A stretch of 64,000 bases of DNA from Martinezella lusitana (GTDB lineage: Bacteria; Pseudomonadota; Alphaproteobacteria; Rhizobiales; Rhizobiaceae): positions 62,001-126,000 of the forward strand of contig NZ_JACHBG010000009.1 of NCBI RefSeq assembly GCF_014207095.1, in the 5' to 3' direction. How positions within the stretch are numbered: the stretch's first letter is position 1; each line of letters begins with the position of its first letter. Made by a program: the position numbers and the translations under genes. The notes below the pieces were generated by a model. The model saw nothing but the letters and a program-made list of their open reading frames with translations, searched no databases and was not told where the DNA came from. Shown here in pieces: positions 8,357 to 17,877 of the stretch.

Positions 8357-8788
8357 ATGAAGGTGACAAGCTATTACCCTGTGATCATGACGGAGCGCGT
8401 TGAGGAGACTGCGGCCTTCTACAAGATGCATTTCGGTTTTCAGGAGAATTTCGCCAGCGACTGGTATGTGCATCTGCAGCATGGGCAGGATGGCGCGATC
8501 AACCTGGCCATTCTGGACGGGCAGCATGAAACCATTCCGGAGCAGGGCCGCGGGCGGGTTGCGGGACTATTGCTTAACTTCGAGGTAGATGACGTCGATG
8601 CCGTTTATGACCGTCTGCGGCAGGCCGGCCTGCCCATTTTGCTTGCCATTCGAGACGAAGCTTTCGGTCAGCGCCACTTCATCACCGCCGATCCGAACGG
8701 GGTGCTGATCGACATCATAAAGCCGATACCGCCGAGCGCGGAATTTGCGGCGCTTTATGTCGACGATGCCCTGCCAAAAGAGCAGTAA
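8357..8788 (+). CDS. VOC (glyoxalase/bleomycin-resistance) family protein
   Basis: This 143-aa cytosolic protein has the vicinal-oxygen-chelate fold: YYPVIMTERVEETAAFYKMHFGF at the N-terminus and a C-terminal FITADPNGVLIDII strand with the family DPxG turn. It could be a lyase, dioxygenase or drug-binding protein; the metal ligands are not decisive. It is the divergent partner of the TetR gene and has GAGGAG about 9 nt before the ATG, so a TetR-controlled response to a small toxic molecule is plausible. Confidence 0.85.
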   Translation: MKVTSYYPVIMTERVEETAAFYKMHFGFQENFASDWYVHLQHGQDGAINLAILDGQHETIPEQGRGRVAGLLLNFEVDDVDAVYDRLRQAGLPILLAIRDEAFGQRHFITADPNGVLIDIIKPIPPSAEFAALYVDDALPKEQ

Positions 8789-8844
8789 GCTCTTGAAAGG
8801 CAATCGCTAAAATCCGCTGATACAACTCTATCTTTCATTAACTA

Positions 8845-8904
8845 GGTCACTTCACCCATCTTTTGGGGTTTCTATGCGAAAAGCCCGATGAAAGTGAGGT
8901 GACC
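8845..8904 (+). promoter_or_regulatory. Inverted repeat able to mask the ribosome binding site of the KTSC gene
   Basis: GGTCACTTCAC (8845-8855) can pair with GTGAGGTGACC (8894-8904), with 10 of 11 positions complementary and a 38-nt loop. The right arm holds the GAGGTG ribosome binding site for the ATG at 8907. If transcribed together, the helix would hide it. It could equally be an operator. Confidence 0.35.
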
Positions 8905-8906
8905 CC

Positions 8907-9113
8907 ATGCATGAACTTCCGGTTTCGTCGAAAATCATCAAGTCCGTCTTTTTCCGTCCCGATGACGGGCGGCTCTACATCCGTTTCAAGAATGGCGAGG
9001 AACGCCAGTTCACCGGCGTGCCGCAGAAGGCGGCGCTGGCCATGGTCAAGGCAACTTCGCCCGGCCAGCACTACATCGAACATATTCGCACCCAGTTCGA
9101 ACGCGTCGCCTGA
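8907..9113 (+). CDS. KTSC-domain small protein
   Basis: This 68-aa protein matches the KTSC domain, a short domain named after lysyl-tRNA synthetase C-terminal-like sequences and common as a stand-alone protein in rhizobia. The typical opening S-S-x-I-x-S-V-x-F and the Y-x-x-H-I-R end are present. Its biochemical role is unknown. The start is set by GAGGTG and the ATG at 8907; longer overlapping readings in other frames have no such support. Confidence 0.75.
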   Translation: MHELPVSSKIIKSVFFRPDDGRLYIRFKNGEERQFTGVPQKAALAMVKATSPGQHYIEHIRTQFERVA

Positions 9114-9271
9114 GGGACCCGGTCGTGGCTGCCCTCCCGCTTTGGAGACAAGTAGCGCCTGTGTCACCCGCAAGCTCGATGGGCAAAGTCAGCTTTGCCG
9201 ACTAGCGCATTGATAAACGGCCAGTTACGCTATCTATATCAATCAGAACCATTTTTCTGGGAGGACGAGGC

Positions 9272-10582
9272 GTGGTTGATGAAAAGCAGCTCATCTCCAG
9301 GATCACCTGGAGGCTCATGCCGTTTCTGGGCATCCTTTATCTGATCGCCTATATCGATCGTCAGAATGTCAGCTACGCGAAGCTGGAAATGGTCGGCGAT
9401 CTCGGCATGAGCGAATATGCCTATGGTCTCGGCGCGTCGCTGTTTTTCATCGGCTATTTCATCTTTGAGGTGCCGAGCAACCTGCTGCTCGACAGGTTCG
9501 GCGCCAGCAGATGGTTTGCGCGTATCCTGATATCCTGGGGGATAGTCACGATCGCTCTGGCCTACACGCAGAATGCGACGATGTTTTACATCCTCCGCTT
9601 CCTGCTCGGTGCCTGCGAGGCAGGCTTCTTTCCAGGCGTTCTATACCTCCTGACGCTGTGGTATCCGTCCGCCTATCGCGGCACGATGGTCGGTCTGTTC
9701 ATGATTTTCAGTGCCTTTGCCAATGCGATCGGTGCGCCGCTGGGGGGGATGCTCCTCGATCTAAACGGCCTTTATGGCATGGCCGGATGGCAATGGGTCT
9801 TCCTCGTCACCGGCATACCCGCAGTTATAGCCGGGATCATCACGCTCTTCTTTCTGCCGGATCTGCCTGCCCAGGCGGCGTTTCTCAGCGACGCCGAAAA
9901 GACATGGCTCAAGGACCGGCTCGCGGCGGAAAATTCGAGCATGGAGAAGAATGCCGCCGACGGCTTCCGCGCGCTCATCAATCCGCGCGTGTTGCTGATG
10001 GCGCTTTGCTATGTCGGCTTTCCGCTGGCTGCATACGGTCTGAGCTACTGGCTGCCGACCATCGTCAAGAACTTCGGCGTTAGCAACACAACGAACGGCT
10101 TCCTGAACATCATTCCCTGGCTTCTCGTCGCCATCGCCCTTTATGCAGTGCCGGCAGCCGCTGACAAGGCGCAGTCCAAGACGCCCTATATCGTCTTGCC
10201 GGCATTGGTCGGCGCGGTCAGTCTGGTTCTCTCTGCCGTCATTCCCGACCATACCCTGCAGTTCGCCTTCTTGTGCGTCGCGGCCGCCGGGATCTTCGCC
10301 GGGCAGCCGGTGTTCTGGAGCCTGCCGTCGCGTTTCCTACAAGGGGCAGGCGCTGCGGCGGGGCTGGCTGCCATCAATTCAGTCGGCAATCTCGGCGGCT
10401 TTGTCGCCCAGAACGTCGTTCCCTGGATCAAGGATTCGACCGGCAGCACGATCGCGCCGATGTTCTTCCTTGCTGCTTGTCTGCTTGCTGCGGCGCTGTT
10501 GGTTCTCGTCATCGGCCGCATGATACCGAGGGCTCCACGAAGAGAGGATCTTGGCAATTCAGGTGCCGCAGGCGCGAAGTGA
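9272..10582 (+). CDS. MFS transporter, anion:cation symporter (ACS) type
   Basis: This 436-aa inner-membrane carrier has 12 predicted helices. The signature YIDRQNVSYAKLEM and the segments FFIGYFIFEVPSNLLLDRFGASRW and LGACEAGFFPGVLYLLTLWYP are typical of the phthalate/tartrate/galactonate-like ACS group. The start is GTG at 9272, with TGGGAGG 7 nt upstream. Its 3' end is convergent with the dehydratase gene at 10688-11875. The neighbourhood suggests an organic or sugar acid as substrate, but this is inference. Confidence 0.88.
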   Translation: MVDEKQLISRITWRLMPFLGILYLIAYIDRQNVSYAKLEMVGDLGMSEYAYGLGASLFFIGYFIFEVPSNLLLDRFGASRWFARILISWGIVTIALAYTQNATMFYILRFLLGACEAGFFPGVLYLLTLWYPSAYRGTMVGLFMIFSAFANAIGAPLGGMLLDLNGLYGMAGWQWVFLVTGIPAVIAGIITLFFLPDLPAQAAFLSDAEKTWLKDRLAAENSSMEKNAADGFRALINPRVLLMALCYVGFPLAAYGLSYWLPTIVKNFGVSNTTNGFLNIIPWLLVAIALYAVPAAADKAQSKTPYIVLPALVGAVSLVLSAVIPDHTLQFAFLCVAAAGIFAGQPVFWSLPSRFLQGAGAAAGLAAINSVGNLGGFVAQNVVPWIKDSTGSTIAPMFFLAACLLAAALLVLVIGRMIPRAPRREDLGNSGAAGAK

Positions 10583-10613
10583 TAGCCGGCAAGCCCATGT
10601 GATGACTTACGTC

Positions 10614-10640
10614 AAAAAAGGGGCGGCTGAAGGCCGCCCC
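10614..10640 (-). terminator. Rho-independent terminator of the sugar-acid operon
   Basis: GGGGCGGC (10620-10627) and GCCGCCCC (10633-10640) form a perfect 8-bp stem with a 5-nt loop. Read on the minus strand the stem is followed directly by six T residues (10619-10614), a complete intrinsic terminator about 48 nt past the stop of the 10688-11875 gene. It may also stop transcription arriving from the MFS gene. Confidence 0.85.
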
Positions 10641-10687
10641 TCTATCGGTTTGGATGCAGATCCTGCATTCAGGCTCGCACCGTCCGC

Positions 10688-11875
10688 TCAGGCGAAGGCA
10701 TAGGATCCATCCGGGCGTTTGGGCACCCGCCGCTGCCAATGGATATAGCCTTCCTCTTCCATTGCCTTTTCATCCATCTCGACACCCCAGCCGGGCCGGT
10801 CGGGTCGAAGCTCGAGATAGCCATCCTTCGGCAGATAGGGATCGACGACATAGCGGGTTTCGCCCTGCCGCTGCTCGATCTCGTTGCCGCCATAGACATA
10901 GGCTTGGCCCTTCGGCAGCCGGTATTCGAGTATCCTAAAGTTCTGTGCGGCGGCCGAGAAATGCACGTTGACGGCGGTTGCGAGCGGACCCATCGGATTG
11001 TGCGGGGCAACGCCGACGAAATGCGCCTCGGCGATGGTCGCAATGCGCCGCATCTCGCTGATACCACCGACGACGCAGATATCGGGCTGGATGAGGTCGG
11101 CGCCCTTGACCTGCAACAGGCGCAGGAACTCGTTGCGGTTATAGAGGGATTCGCCGGTTGCGAGCACGCAATTGAGACCCTGCTTCAGTTCGCCCCACAT
11201 CTCGATATTTTCGGGGCGCAGCGGCTCCTCATAGAAAAGCGGATCGTAAGGCGCGAGTGCGTTGCCGAGCTGGCGCGCGGCAACCGGTTCGAAGATCTTC
11301 GCATGGGCGTCGAAGGCAATCTCATAGTCGTCGCGCACGGTCTCACGTAGCGAGCGGAAATAATCGGCCGATGCCTTGACGACATTGCCCCAGCGGTGGG
11401 CATGCATGTCGATGCGCCAGGGGCTGAGTTTGAAGGCGGTAAAGCCCCATTCGGCATTCAGGCGATCGAACTCCTCGCGCGCTGCCGGAGCATCCGGCGC
11501 GGTATAAACGCCGGCATAGACCTTGATGCGATCGCGCACCGCGCCGCCGAGCAGCTTGTAGACCGGAACATTGAGGGCTTTGGCTGAGAGATCCCAGAGG
11601 CAATGGTCGAGCGCGGAAATCGCCGAAAGGCCAAGGGCTCCCGGCGGAAAACGGCTCTGCTGGATCAGCAGGTTGATGAGATAGTCGATGCGGCTCGGAT
11701 CCTGGCCGGCGATGAAGCCGTAGAGATAGTCGAGGATCGGCGGCAGTGCCAGATCGGGGCCATGATTGTAGCATTCGCCCCAGCCAGTCAGTCCGTCATC
11801 CGTGTCCAACGCCACGATGACGCGCGGACGATCCTTGTCGCGGGTCATATACACCCGCATGCGGTCGATCTTCAT
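10688..11875 (-). CDS. Enolase-superfamily sugar-acid dehydratase (galactonate-dehydratase-like)
   Basis: This 395-aa protein is in the mandelate racemase/muconate lactonizing group and resembles D-galactonate dehydratases. Visible residues are Asp189 and His191 (AFDAH), Glu217 (YEEP) and Glu242 (ATGE) for Mg2+ and base chemistry, and His292 in APHNPMGP. The predicted reaction is loss of water from an aldonate to a 2-keto-3-deoxy acid. The gene lies 122 nt after the ATPase of a Dpp/Opp-type importer, and a DapA-fold enzyme lies across the divergent regulator, consistent with a short catabolic route. The sugar-acid identity is not decided. Confidence 0.87.
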   Translation of the reverse strand: MKIDRMRVYMTRDKDRPRVIVALDTDDGLTGWGECYNHGPDLALPPILDYLYGFIAGQDPSRIDYLINLLIQQSRFPPGALGLSAISALDHCLWDLSAKALNVPVYKLLGGAVRDRIKVYAGVYTAPDAPAAREEFDRLNAEWGFTAFKLSPWRIDMHAHRWGNVVKASADYFRSLRETVRDDYEIAFDAHAKIFEPVAARQLGNALAPYDPLFYEEPLRPENIEMWGELKQGLNCVLATGESLYNRNEFLRLLQVKGADLIQPDICVVGGISEMRRIATIAEAHFVGVAPHNPMGPLATAVNVHFSAAAQNFRILEYRLPKGQAYVYGGNEIEQRQGETRYVVDPYLPKDGYLELRPDRPGWGVEMDEKAMEEEGYIHWQRRVPKRPDGSYAFA

Positions 11876-11997
11876 CTAACTTTCCTTCTATAGATTGACA
11901 TGGATACGGCATGGGAGGCGCCGCAGATGGGAAAACATTTGCCAAGGCGAGCCAAAGCGGCGGCACGTGATTGCTGGGGCCGTGAGGATGCAAGCCA

Positions 11998-13719
11998 TCA
12001 GGCGGCGCTCCCGTTTTTGACGGTCTCAGGCTCGACATAGCGGAAGCGCCGCGAGCGGTCCCGATCACGCGGATCGGGGCGCGGGATGGCTGAGATCAGC
12101 GCTTGCGTATAGGCATGTTCGGGTGCGTTGCAGACCTTGTCGGCATCGCCAACCTCGACAAGGCGGCCCTTGTACATGACGCCGACCCGGTCGCACATGT
12201 AACGGATGACGCCGATATCGTGGCTGATGAAGATATAGGCGAGGCCGAGTTCGTCCTGCAGGCGCATCAATAGATCAAGTACCTGGGAGCGTACGGAAAC
12301 ATCAAGAGCCGACGTCGCCTCGTCGGCGACGATCACGCGTGGATTGAGGGTTATGGCGCGGGCAATACCGATGCGCTGGCGCTGACCGCCGGAGAAGGCA
12401 TGTGGATAGCGCTCACGCGACCTTGGATCGAGCCCGACTTGCTCCATCAGATGGCAAACGCGTTCATCGAGTGCCCGGCCCTTGGCGATGCCGTTGACGA
12501 GCAACGGCTCACCGATGATCTGTGAGACGGTCATGCGCGGATTAAGGGAGCCGAAGGGATCCTGAAACACCATGCGCAGTTCGCGGCGGGCGGCCGCAAG
12601 AGTTGTCCCTTTCGCGCTTGCCAAATCGGTGACGCCGCCATCGGAGCCACGATAAAGGATTTCCCCGGCAGTTGGGTCGATAAGACGCATGATCGAACGA
12701 CCCATCGTCGTCTTGCCTGATCCGCTCTCGCCGACGATCCCGAGCGTTTCGCGCGGCGAAAGCGAGATCGAGACATCATTGAGAGCGCGGACTTCGCCGA
12801 AGGCCATCGACACGTTGCGCAATTCGAGGATCGGCGCCGCGGCTCTGTCGAGCGGCGGGCGTGCCAGTCGGATTTCGGCCTTCCGCTCGAGCTTCAGCAC
12901 CGAGCCGATCAGCATGCGCGTATAATCGTCCTTCGGCGCATGGAAGATCTGCTCGACCGGACCATATTCCTTGACCACGCCATTGTGCATGACGAGCACG
13001 TCGTCGGCGATCTGAGCGACGACGCCCATGTCATGCGTGATAAACAGGACCGCCATGCCATTGGCTTTTTGCAGCCGGGCGATGAGGTCGAGGATCTCGG
13101 CCTGCGTCGTTACATCGAGTGCCGTCGTCGGCTCGTCGGCGATCAGAAGCTGCGGTTTGCAGGCAAGCGCCATAGCGATCATGGCACGCTGGCGCATGCC
13201 ACCCGAATATTGAAAAGCGTAGCGGTCGATCGCCTTTTCCGGGGAGGGGATCTCCACCTGTTTCAACAGGGAGATCGTCTCGGCGCGTGCTTCGGCCTTA
13301 CTCATTTTCGTGTGGAGGCGCAGCGCTTCCATGATCTGGTCGCCGACCGTGTGGACCGGCGACAGCGAGGCCATCGGCTCCTGAAAGATCATGGCGATGT
13401 CACGCCCGCGGATCGACCTGATCTGTCGCCCGCGCGGATTGAGCTTGACGAGATCGACGGAATTGCTGTTTGCGCCATTCAGGATGATGGAGCCGGCGGT
13501 GATGCGGCCGGGCGCATCGACAATCTGCAGGATCGAGCGGGCCGTCACGGATTTCCCCGAGCCGCTTTCCCCAACGACGCAGAGCGTTTTTCCCGGTTCT
13601 ATGGCAAAGGATAGATTGTCGACTGCGCGAAACGTGCCGGTTCGCAGCGGAAAGTCGACGGTCAGGTTTTTGACCTGCAGCAATGGGCGAGCGGTGTTCA
13701 CGGAAACAATGTCGGTCAT
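11998..13719 (-). CDS. Dipeptide/oligosaccharide-type ABC ATPase, fused D and F domains
   Basis: This 573-aa protein fuses the two ATPases that are separate in DppD/DppF. Domain 1 has GESGSGKS and YSGGMRQRAMIAMAL. Domain 2 has GESGSGKTTMGRS, FSGGQRQRIGIARAI and VIVADEATSALDVS, plus the C-terminal oligopeptide-type tail. The ATG at 13719 (MTDIVSVNTA) sits 7 nt after the upstream permease stop; the reading frame stays open into that gene but that extension is a shadow. It powers the 13.7-15.8 kb permease pair. Confidence 0.9.
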   Translation of the reverse strand: MTDIVSVNTARPLLQVKNLTVDFPLRTGTFRAVDNLSFAIEPGKTLCVVGESGSGKSVTARSILQIVDAPGRITAGSIILNGANSNSVDLVKLNPRGRQIRSIRGRDIAMIFQEPMASLSPVHTVGDQIMEALRLHTKMSKAEARAETISLLKQVEIPSPEKAIDRYAFQYSGGMRQRAMIAMALACKPQLLIADEPTTALDVTTQAEILDLIARLQKANGMAVLFITHDMGVVAQIADDVLVMHNGVVKEYGPVEQIFHAPKDDYTRMLIGSVLKLERKAEIRLARPPLDRAAAPILELRNVSMAFGEVRALNDVSISLSPRETLGIVGESGSGKTTMGRSIMRLIDPTAGEILYRGSDGGVTDLASAKGTTLAAARRELRMVFQDPFGSLNPRMTVSQIIGEPLLVNGIAKGRALDERVCHLMEQVGLDPRSRERYPHAFSGGQRQRIGIARAITLNPRVIVADEATSALDVSVRSQVLDLLMRLQDELGLAYIFISHDIGVIRYMCDRVGVMYKGRLVEVGDADKVCNAPEHAYTQALISAIPRPDPRDRDRSRRFRYVEPETVKNGSAA

Positions 13720-13726
13720 GCCCGCC

Positions 13727-14848
13727 TCATTTGTTGTAGGGATCGGCCGCATCGCGCAGGCCATCGCCAAGAAGGTTGAGCGCCATGACGGCAATGACAA
13801 CGGCAACACCGGGCAGGAACAGCCACGGCGCCGTTGCGATCGAGCGGATGTTCTGCGCCTCGCGCAGTAGAACCCCCCAGGAGATGGTCGGCGGCTGCAG
13901 GCCAAGGCCTAGGAAGGAGAGGGACGTTTCGGCGAGGATCATCGCTGGGACCGCAAGCGTGATCGAGGCGATGATGTGGCTGGCAAAACTTGGCAGCATA
14001 TGGCGGAAGATGATGCGCCCTTCGCTGGCGCCGTCCAGTCTTGCTGCAGCCACGAATTCCTCGGTGCGCAATGACAGGAAACGGCCGCGCACGACGCGGG
14101 CAAGCTGCGCCCAGCCGGTCAGAGACAGGATGATGGTGATCATCATATATTGCAGCGCTGCCGGCCAACCCTGCGGCAGAGCCGCCGCCATGGCGAGCCA
14201 GATCGGAATGGTGGGCAGCGACAGTACGAAGTCGATCAAGCGTTGGATGAAGAAATCGAGCTTGCCGCCGTAATAGCCTGAAATTCCTCCAAGAACGATG
14301 CCGAGCACCAGCGAGAAGAACACGCCGACGAGCCCGATCGATAACGAAATCTGCGCGCCCTGGACCGTGCGGCTGAAGACGTCGCGGCCGAGCCGATCCG
14401 CACCGAACAGCAAGAGTGGCGTCGATTTATCCGAGGATGCAAGAAGATGGATGTTGGTCGTGAAAAGGCCGAGCACGGAATAGTCGTAGCCGCGCCCGAA
14501 CAGCCTGATGGAGACCGGCTTCGTGGTGTCTTCCTTGAAAATGGCAGCAAGCGTTTCCGGGTCTCTTGTCAGTTTCAGCGGGTAGTAGTGCAGCCCGAAG
14601 GAAAAGCCATTGTCCGTGTCGATGAAATGCACCCGCTGCGGCGGGTGGAAGGTTGCGCGTGCGTTTTGCTGATTGGAATCGTTGATCGCAAAGAAGCCCG
14701 GCACGATCGCAACGATATACATCAGCACGGTAACGACGAGGGCGACCATGGCAAGCTTGTGACGGCGGAATGCCCACCAGATCAGCTGCCATTGCGATGC
14801 CACGGCGTTTCGGTCGGGACGGAGATTTGTAACGGCAATATCGGCCAT
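13727..14848 (-). CDS. Dpp/Opp-type ABC permease (DppC position)
   Basis: This 373-aa inner-membrane protein has an N-terminal helix (about residues 33-55), a periplasmic insertion of roughly 90 residues, then the core with GADRLGRDVFSRTVQGAQISLSIG and the EAA-like loop EEFVAAARLDGASEGRIIFRHMLP. The long insertion also occurs in the alpha-galactoside (Agp-type) branch of this family in rhizobia, which supports a sugar-derived rather than a peptide substrate. It starts 9 nt after the partner permease. Confidence 0.88.
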   Translation of the reverse strand: MADIAVTNLRPDRNAVASQWQLIWWAFRRHKLAMVALVVTVLMYIVAIVPGFFAINDSNQQNARATFHPPQRVHFIDTDNGFSFGLHYYPLKLTRDPETLAAIFKEDTTKPVSIRLFGRGYDYSVLGLFTTNIHLLASSDKSTPLLLFGADRLGRDVFSRTVQGAQISLSIGLVGVFFSLVLGIVLGGISGYYGGKLDFFIQRLIDFVLSLPTIPIWLAMAAALPQGWPAALQYMMITIILSLTGWAQLARVVRGRFLSLRTEEFVAAARLDGASEGRIIFRHMLPSFASHIIASITLAVPAMILAETSLSFLGLGLQPPTISWGVLLREAQNIRSIATAPWLFLPGVAVVIAVMALNLLGDGLRDAADPYNK

Positions 14849-14857
14849 GGGCTGCTC

Positions 14858-15844
14858 CTATTCCAACCGAATGCGAGGATCGACGAGGGCAAGCAGAATG
14901 TCACTGATGAGTGACCCGATCAGCGTCAGCGCGCAGATCAGAAGCACGAAGGCGCCGGCAAGATACATGTCCTGCGCCATCAGGGCCTGAAGCAGCAATG
15001 GCGCCGCCGTCGGCAGATTGAGAACGATGGCGACGACGACGGAACCCGAAATGAGATTGGGCAACAGCCAGGCGATCGTCGAAATGAAGGGATTGAGCGC
15101 GATGCGCAGCGGGTATTTGACCAGAAGCCGAAACTCCGAGAGACCCTTTGCCCGCGCAGTCGTCACATAGGGTTTTGGCAGCTCGTCGAGCATATTGGCG
15201 CGCATGACGCGGATCAGGCTGGCGGTCGAGGACACCGCGAGAATGATAACGGGAAGCCAGAGATGCGACAGGAGGTTCAGCATTTTGGCGATGCTCCAGG
15301 GCGCAGTCTCGAACTCGGAGGAGAAGAGACCGCCGACATCCTGGCCGAACTCGACGGCGGCGACATACATCAGCACCAGTGCCAGCAGGAAGGAGGGGAT
15401 TGCGAGGCCAAGAAAGGTGAAGGCGGTAAAGAAATAATCGCCGATCGAGTATTTCTTCACGGCGGAATAGACGCCGATCGGCAAGGCGATGGCCCAGGTG
15501 GCGATCAGGGCTGCCAGCGCCAGAATAAGCGTCAGCGCCATGCGTTCCCAGATGAGGCCCGAGACTGGCTGCTGCCACTCAAATGAGATGCCGAAATCCC
15601 CGCGCGAAAGAATGCCCCACATCCACTTCAGATATTGGATGAGCATCGGCTGATCGAGGCCGAAACGCTCGCGCAGCTGCGCAGCCGTATTCTGATCGAC
15701 CACCTCATTCGACGAGGCGAGCGTGGCGATATAGGTCGTGACATAATCGCCCGGCGGTAGCTGGATCAGCACGAAGGCGAGGAAGCTGATAGCGAAGAGG
15801 GATGGGATCATCCATAAGAGGCGTTTACCGATGAAGACCAGCAT
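14858..15844 (-). CDS. Dpp/Opp-type ABC permease (DppB position)
   Basis: This 328-aa protein has an N-terminal helix (FIGKRLLWMIPSLFAISFLAF), the family block LRERFGLDQPMLIQYLKWMWG and the EAA loop YVTTARAKGLSEFRLLVKYPLR. The start at 15844 (MLVFIGKR) gives the standard family N-terminus; the open frame upstream (to 16060) has no family similarity and overlaps the binding-protein gene. It lies 86 nt downstream of the binding protein and pairs with the 13727-14848 permease. Confidence 0.88.
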   Translation of the reverse strand: MLVFIGKRLLWMIPSLFAISFLAFVLIQLPPGDYVTTYIATLASSNEVVDQNTAAQLRERFGLDQPMLIQYLKWMWGILSRGDFGISFEWQQPVSGLIWERMALTLILALAALIATWAIALPIGVYSAVKKYSIGDYFFTAFTFLGLAIPSFLLALVLMYVAAVEFGQDVGGLFSSEFETAPWSIAKMLNLLSHLWLPVIILAVSSTASLIRVMRANMLDELPKPYVTTARAKGLSEFRLLVKYPLRIALNPFISTIAWLLPNLISGSVVVAIVLNLPTAAPLLLQALMAQDMYLAGAFVLLICALTLIGSLISDILLALVDPRIRLE

Positions 15845-15930
15845 GGCTATTTCTCGCAGTAAGCGCTGCCACGGGCAGCTCCGCATGAAGGAGAGCGCCG
15901 CCCATGGAGGACGGCGCTTGATCGGTGTGA

Positions 15931-17877
15931 TCAGCTGGTGAAGAAGAACTGCTGCGGCATGGCGGGTCCCGGATTCGGCCAGGACCAGCTGTCCGGCTGT
16001 TTTTCGGGAACATTGTGCAGATTGTTGCGGATGATGCCGAAACCGCCGACCGCAAGGCAAAGCCCAACAGTTTCAAACTCTTCGGCGGCGATGTCGAAGA
16101 TCTGCTTCATCACGGCACCGCGCTTTTCGAGATCGGCCGTTGAACGCGCCTCGTCGAAAAGCCTCATGCGCTTCTTCTGGCTTTCCGGCGGCTCCTCGCC
16201 CTGTTTGCCGTTCGAGGTGTACCAGACCGACCATGGGATTGCGTAGCGCGAACCCTGCGGATGAAAGGCGAAGAAATCGCGCGGATCGAGCATAGGGTCG
16301 AGACCGCCTGGTCCGGGCCAAACCTGTGCGTCGTGCGCATTGTCGTCACCACGGGTATAATAAAGGGCACGCTCGATCGTATTGACCTTCATGTCGACGC
16401 CGATCTGCGCCCAATGTGCCTTGACCAGTTCCAAAGCATCGACCAGATCGGGATAGAGGGTCGGAATGACGTCGATCGTGAAGAACATTTTCTGGCCGTC
16501 CGGCCGCAGGCGGAAACCGTTTGCGTCCTTTTTACCGTAGCCGGCCTGATCGAGCATCGCGCCGGCCTTGTCCGGATCGTAATTGGTGAATTGACGCGCG
16601 TATTTCTTGTTGTACCAGGGATGCTCCGGTCGCGGTCCGGCCTGATACGGCTGGCTTTGGCCAAAGTAGACGATGTCGATGATTTCCTGCCGATTGACGC
16701 CGAGCGACAGCGCCTGCCGGACAGACTTGTCGGCAAACATCTTGCGCATGGCCGGATCTTTATGGGTGATGTTGAAGTAGATTTGGCATTGCTGCGAGCT
16801 GGAAGGAATAAGAGTGAGAAGGCGATAGTCGCCCTTCTTCATGTTTTGCGAGAGCGTCGGCTTGTTCGCGAGCACACTGATGTGGCGCTCCTGAATATCG
16901 ATCTTGCCCGAGATCACATTCAGCATCAGCGATTCCACATCCTGTGATATGCCGAAGTTGATCTCGTCGACATAGGGGAGTTGATTGCCCGCAGTATCGA
17001 CCTGCCAGAAATATGGGTTACGGGTCATGACGACGCGGGTGGCGCCGCCGCTATAGGGCTCTTTGATGACCCAGGGGTCGAGCGTCGGCTTGGCCGGGTT
17101 TCCCCAGCGTGAAGGAATTTCGATATCGCCGCAGCGGGCGCGGAAGAGTTCGGGCCAGTTGCTGACGCCGGCCTTCTTGGCATCCTCGGCGACGTTCGGA
17201 TTGTATTTTGGCAGAAACTGGCTGCAGTAGTGCTTTGGAAACAGCGTCGGATGCTGACCGAGCGGGGTTGCGAGATTTTCCAGATAAAGCGCGTTCGGTG
17301 CGGTAAAGCTGAACTTCACCGTATAGTCGTCGATTTTCGCGACATCGACAGCCTTGCCGGCGACGGTCAATTGCGCCGGTGTTGCGCTATAGAGATCGGT
17401 GTTCTTGACGCAGTCCTCGATGGCAAAGACCACGTCGTCGGCCGTGAATGGATGCCCATCAGACCAACGCGCGCCCTGAATGAGGTAGAAGGTGAATTGC
17501 GTGGCGTCGGCATTGACATCCCAACGCTCAGCAAGGTTCGGCAGGACCTGAGTGAATTCGAGGTTCCAGCGCACCAGGCTCTGATTGCCCACCATGCGCA
17601 GAATGCCGTTATGGTCGGAGGAGCCCCGCAGGCCTCGTCGTAGGGTGCCGCCATAGGTCCCGACCTTCTCATAAGGGGGGAGGACCATCGGCTTTTTCGG
17701 CAACCGGTCTGCCAGCGGCGGCAGTTTGCCGTCCTTGACGAGCTGAGCCAGCGCGGGTGCTTCGCCGCCCGCATCGGCGGCGCTGACGCGGCCGGCTAGA
17801 GACAGCGCTGCCATTCCTGCCATGCCGTTGAGGACGGCACGTCTGCTGACGCCGCGGGACAATATTTCATCGCGCAT
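15931..17877 (-). CDS. Family-5 extracellular solute-binding protein, probable Tat substrate
   Basis: This 648-aa protein starts with a twin-arginine-like signal (SRRAVLNGMAGMAALSLAGRVSA, about residues 11-33) and has the SBP_bac_5 fold: NLAERWDVNADATQFTFYLIQGARWSDGHPFTADDVVFAIEDC. It is longer than most dipeptide binders (about 500-540 aa), like the Agp-type oligosaccharide binders of rhizobia. It is first in the importer operon and divergent from the FadR-type regulator at 18084. The ligand is unknown; a sugar acid or its oligomer is suggested by the dehydratase. Confidence 0.87.
   Translation of the reverse strand: MRDEILSRGVSRRAVLNGMAGMAALSLAGRVSAADAGGEAPALAQLVKDGKLPPLADRLPKKPMVLPPYEKVGTYGGTLRRGLRGSSDHNGILRMVGNQSLVRWNLEFTQVLPNLAERWDVNADATQFTFYLIQGARWSDGHPFTADDVVFAIEDCVKNTDLYSATPAQLTVAGKAVDVAKIDDYTVKFSFTAPNALYLENLATPLGQHPTLFPKHYCSQFLPKYNPNVAEDAKKAGVSNWPELFRARCGDIEIPSRWGNPAKPTLDPWVIKEPYSGGATRVVMTRNPYFWQVDTAGNQLPYVDEINFGISQDVESLMLNVISGKIDIQERHISVLANKPTLSQNMKKGDYRLLTLIPSSSQQCQIYFNITHKDPAMRKMFADKSVRQALSLGVNRQEIIDIVYFGQSQPYQAGPRPEHPWYNKKYARQFTNYDPDKAGAMLDQAGYGKKDANGFRLRPDGQKMFFTIDVIPTLYPDLVDALELVKAHWAQIGVDMKVNTIERALYYTRGDDNAHDAQVWPGPGGLDPMLDPRDFFAFHPQGSRYAIPWSVWYTSNGKQGEEPPESQKKRMRLFDEARSTADLEKRGAVMKQIFDIAAEEFETVGLCLAVGGFGIIRNNLHNVPEKQPDSWSWPNPGPAMPQQFFFTS

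Noticed and set aside
9182..9199. GGCAAAG/CTTTGCC hairpin after the KTSC gene
   Set aside because: A 7-bp stem without a following T-run is too weak to call a terminator.
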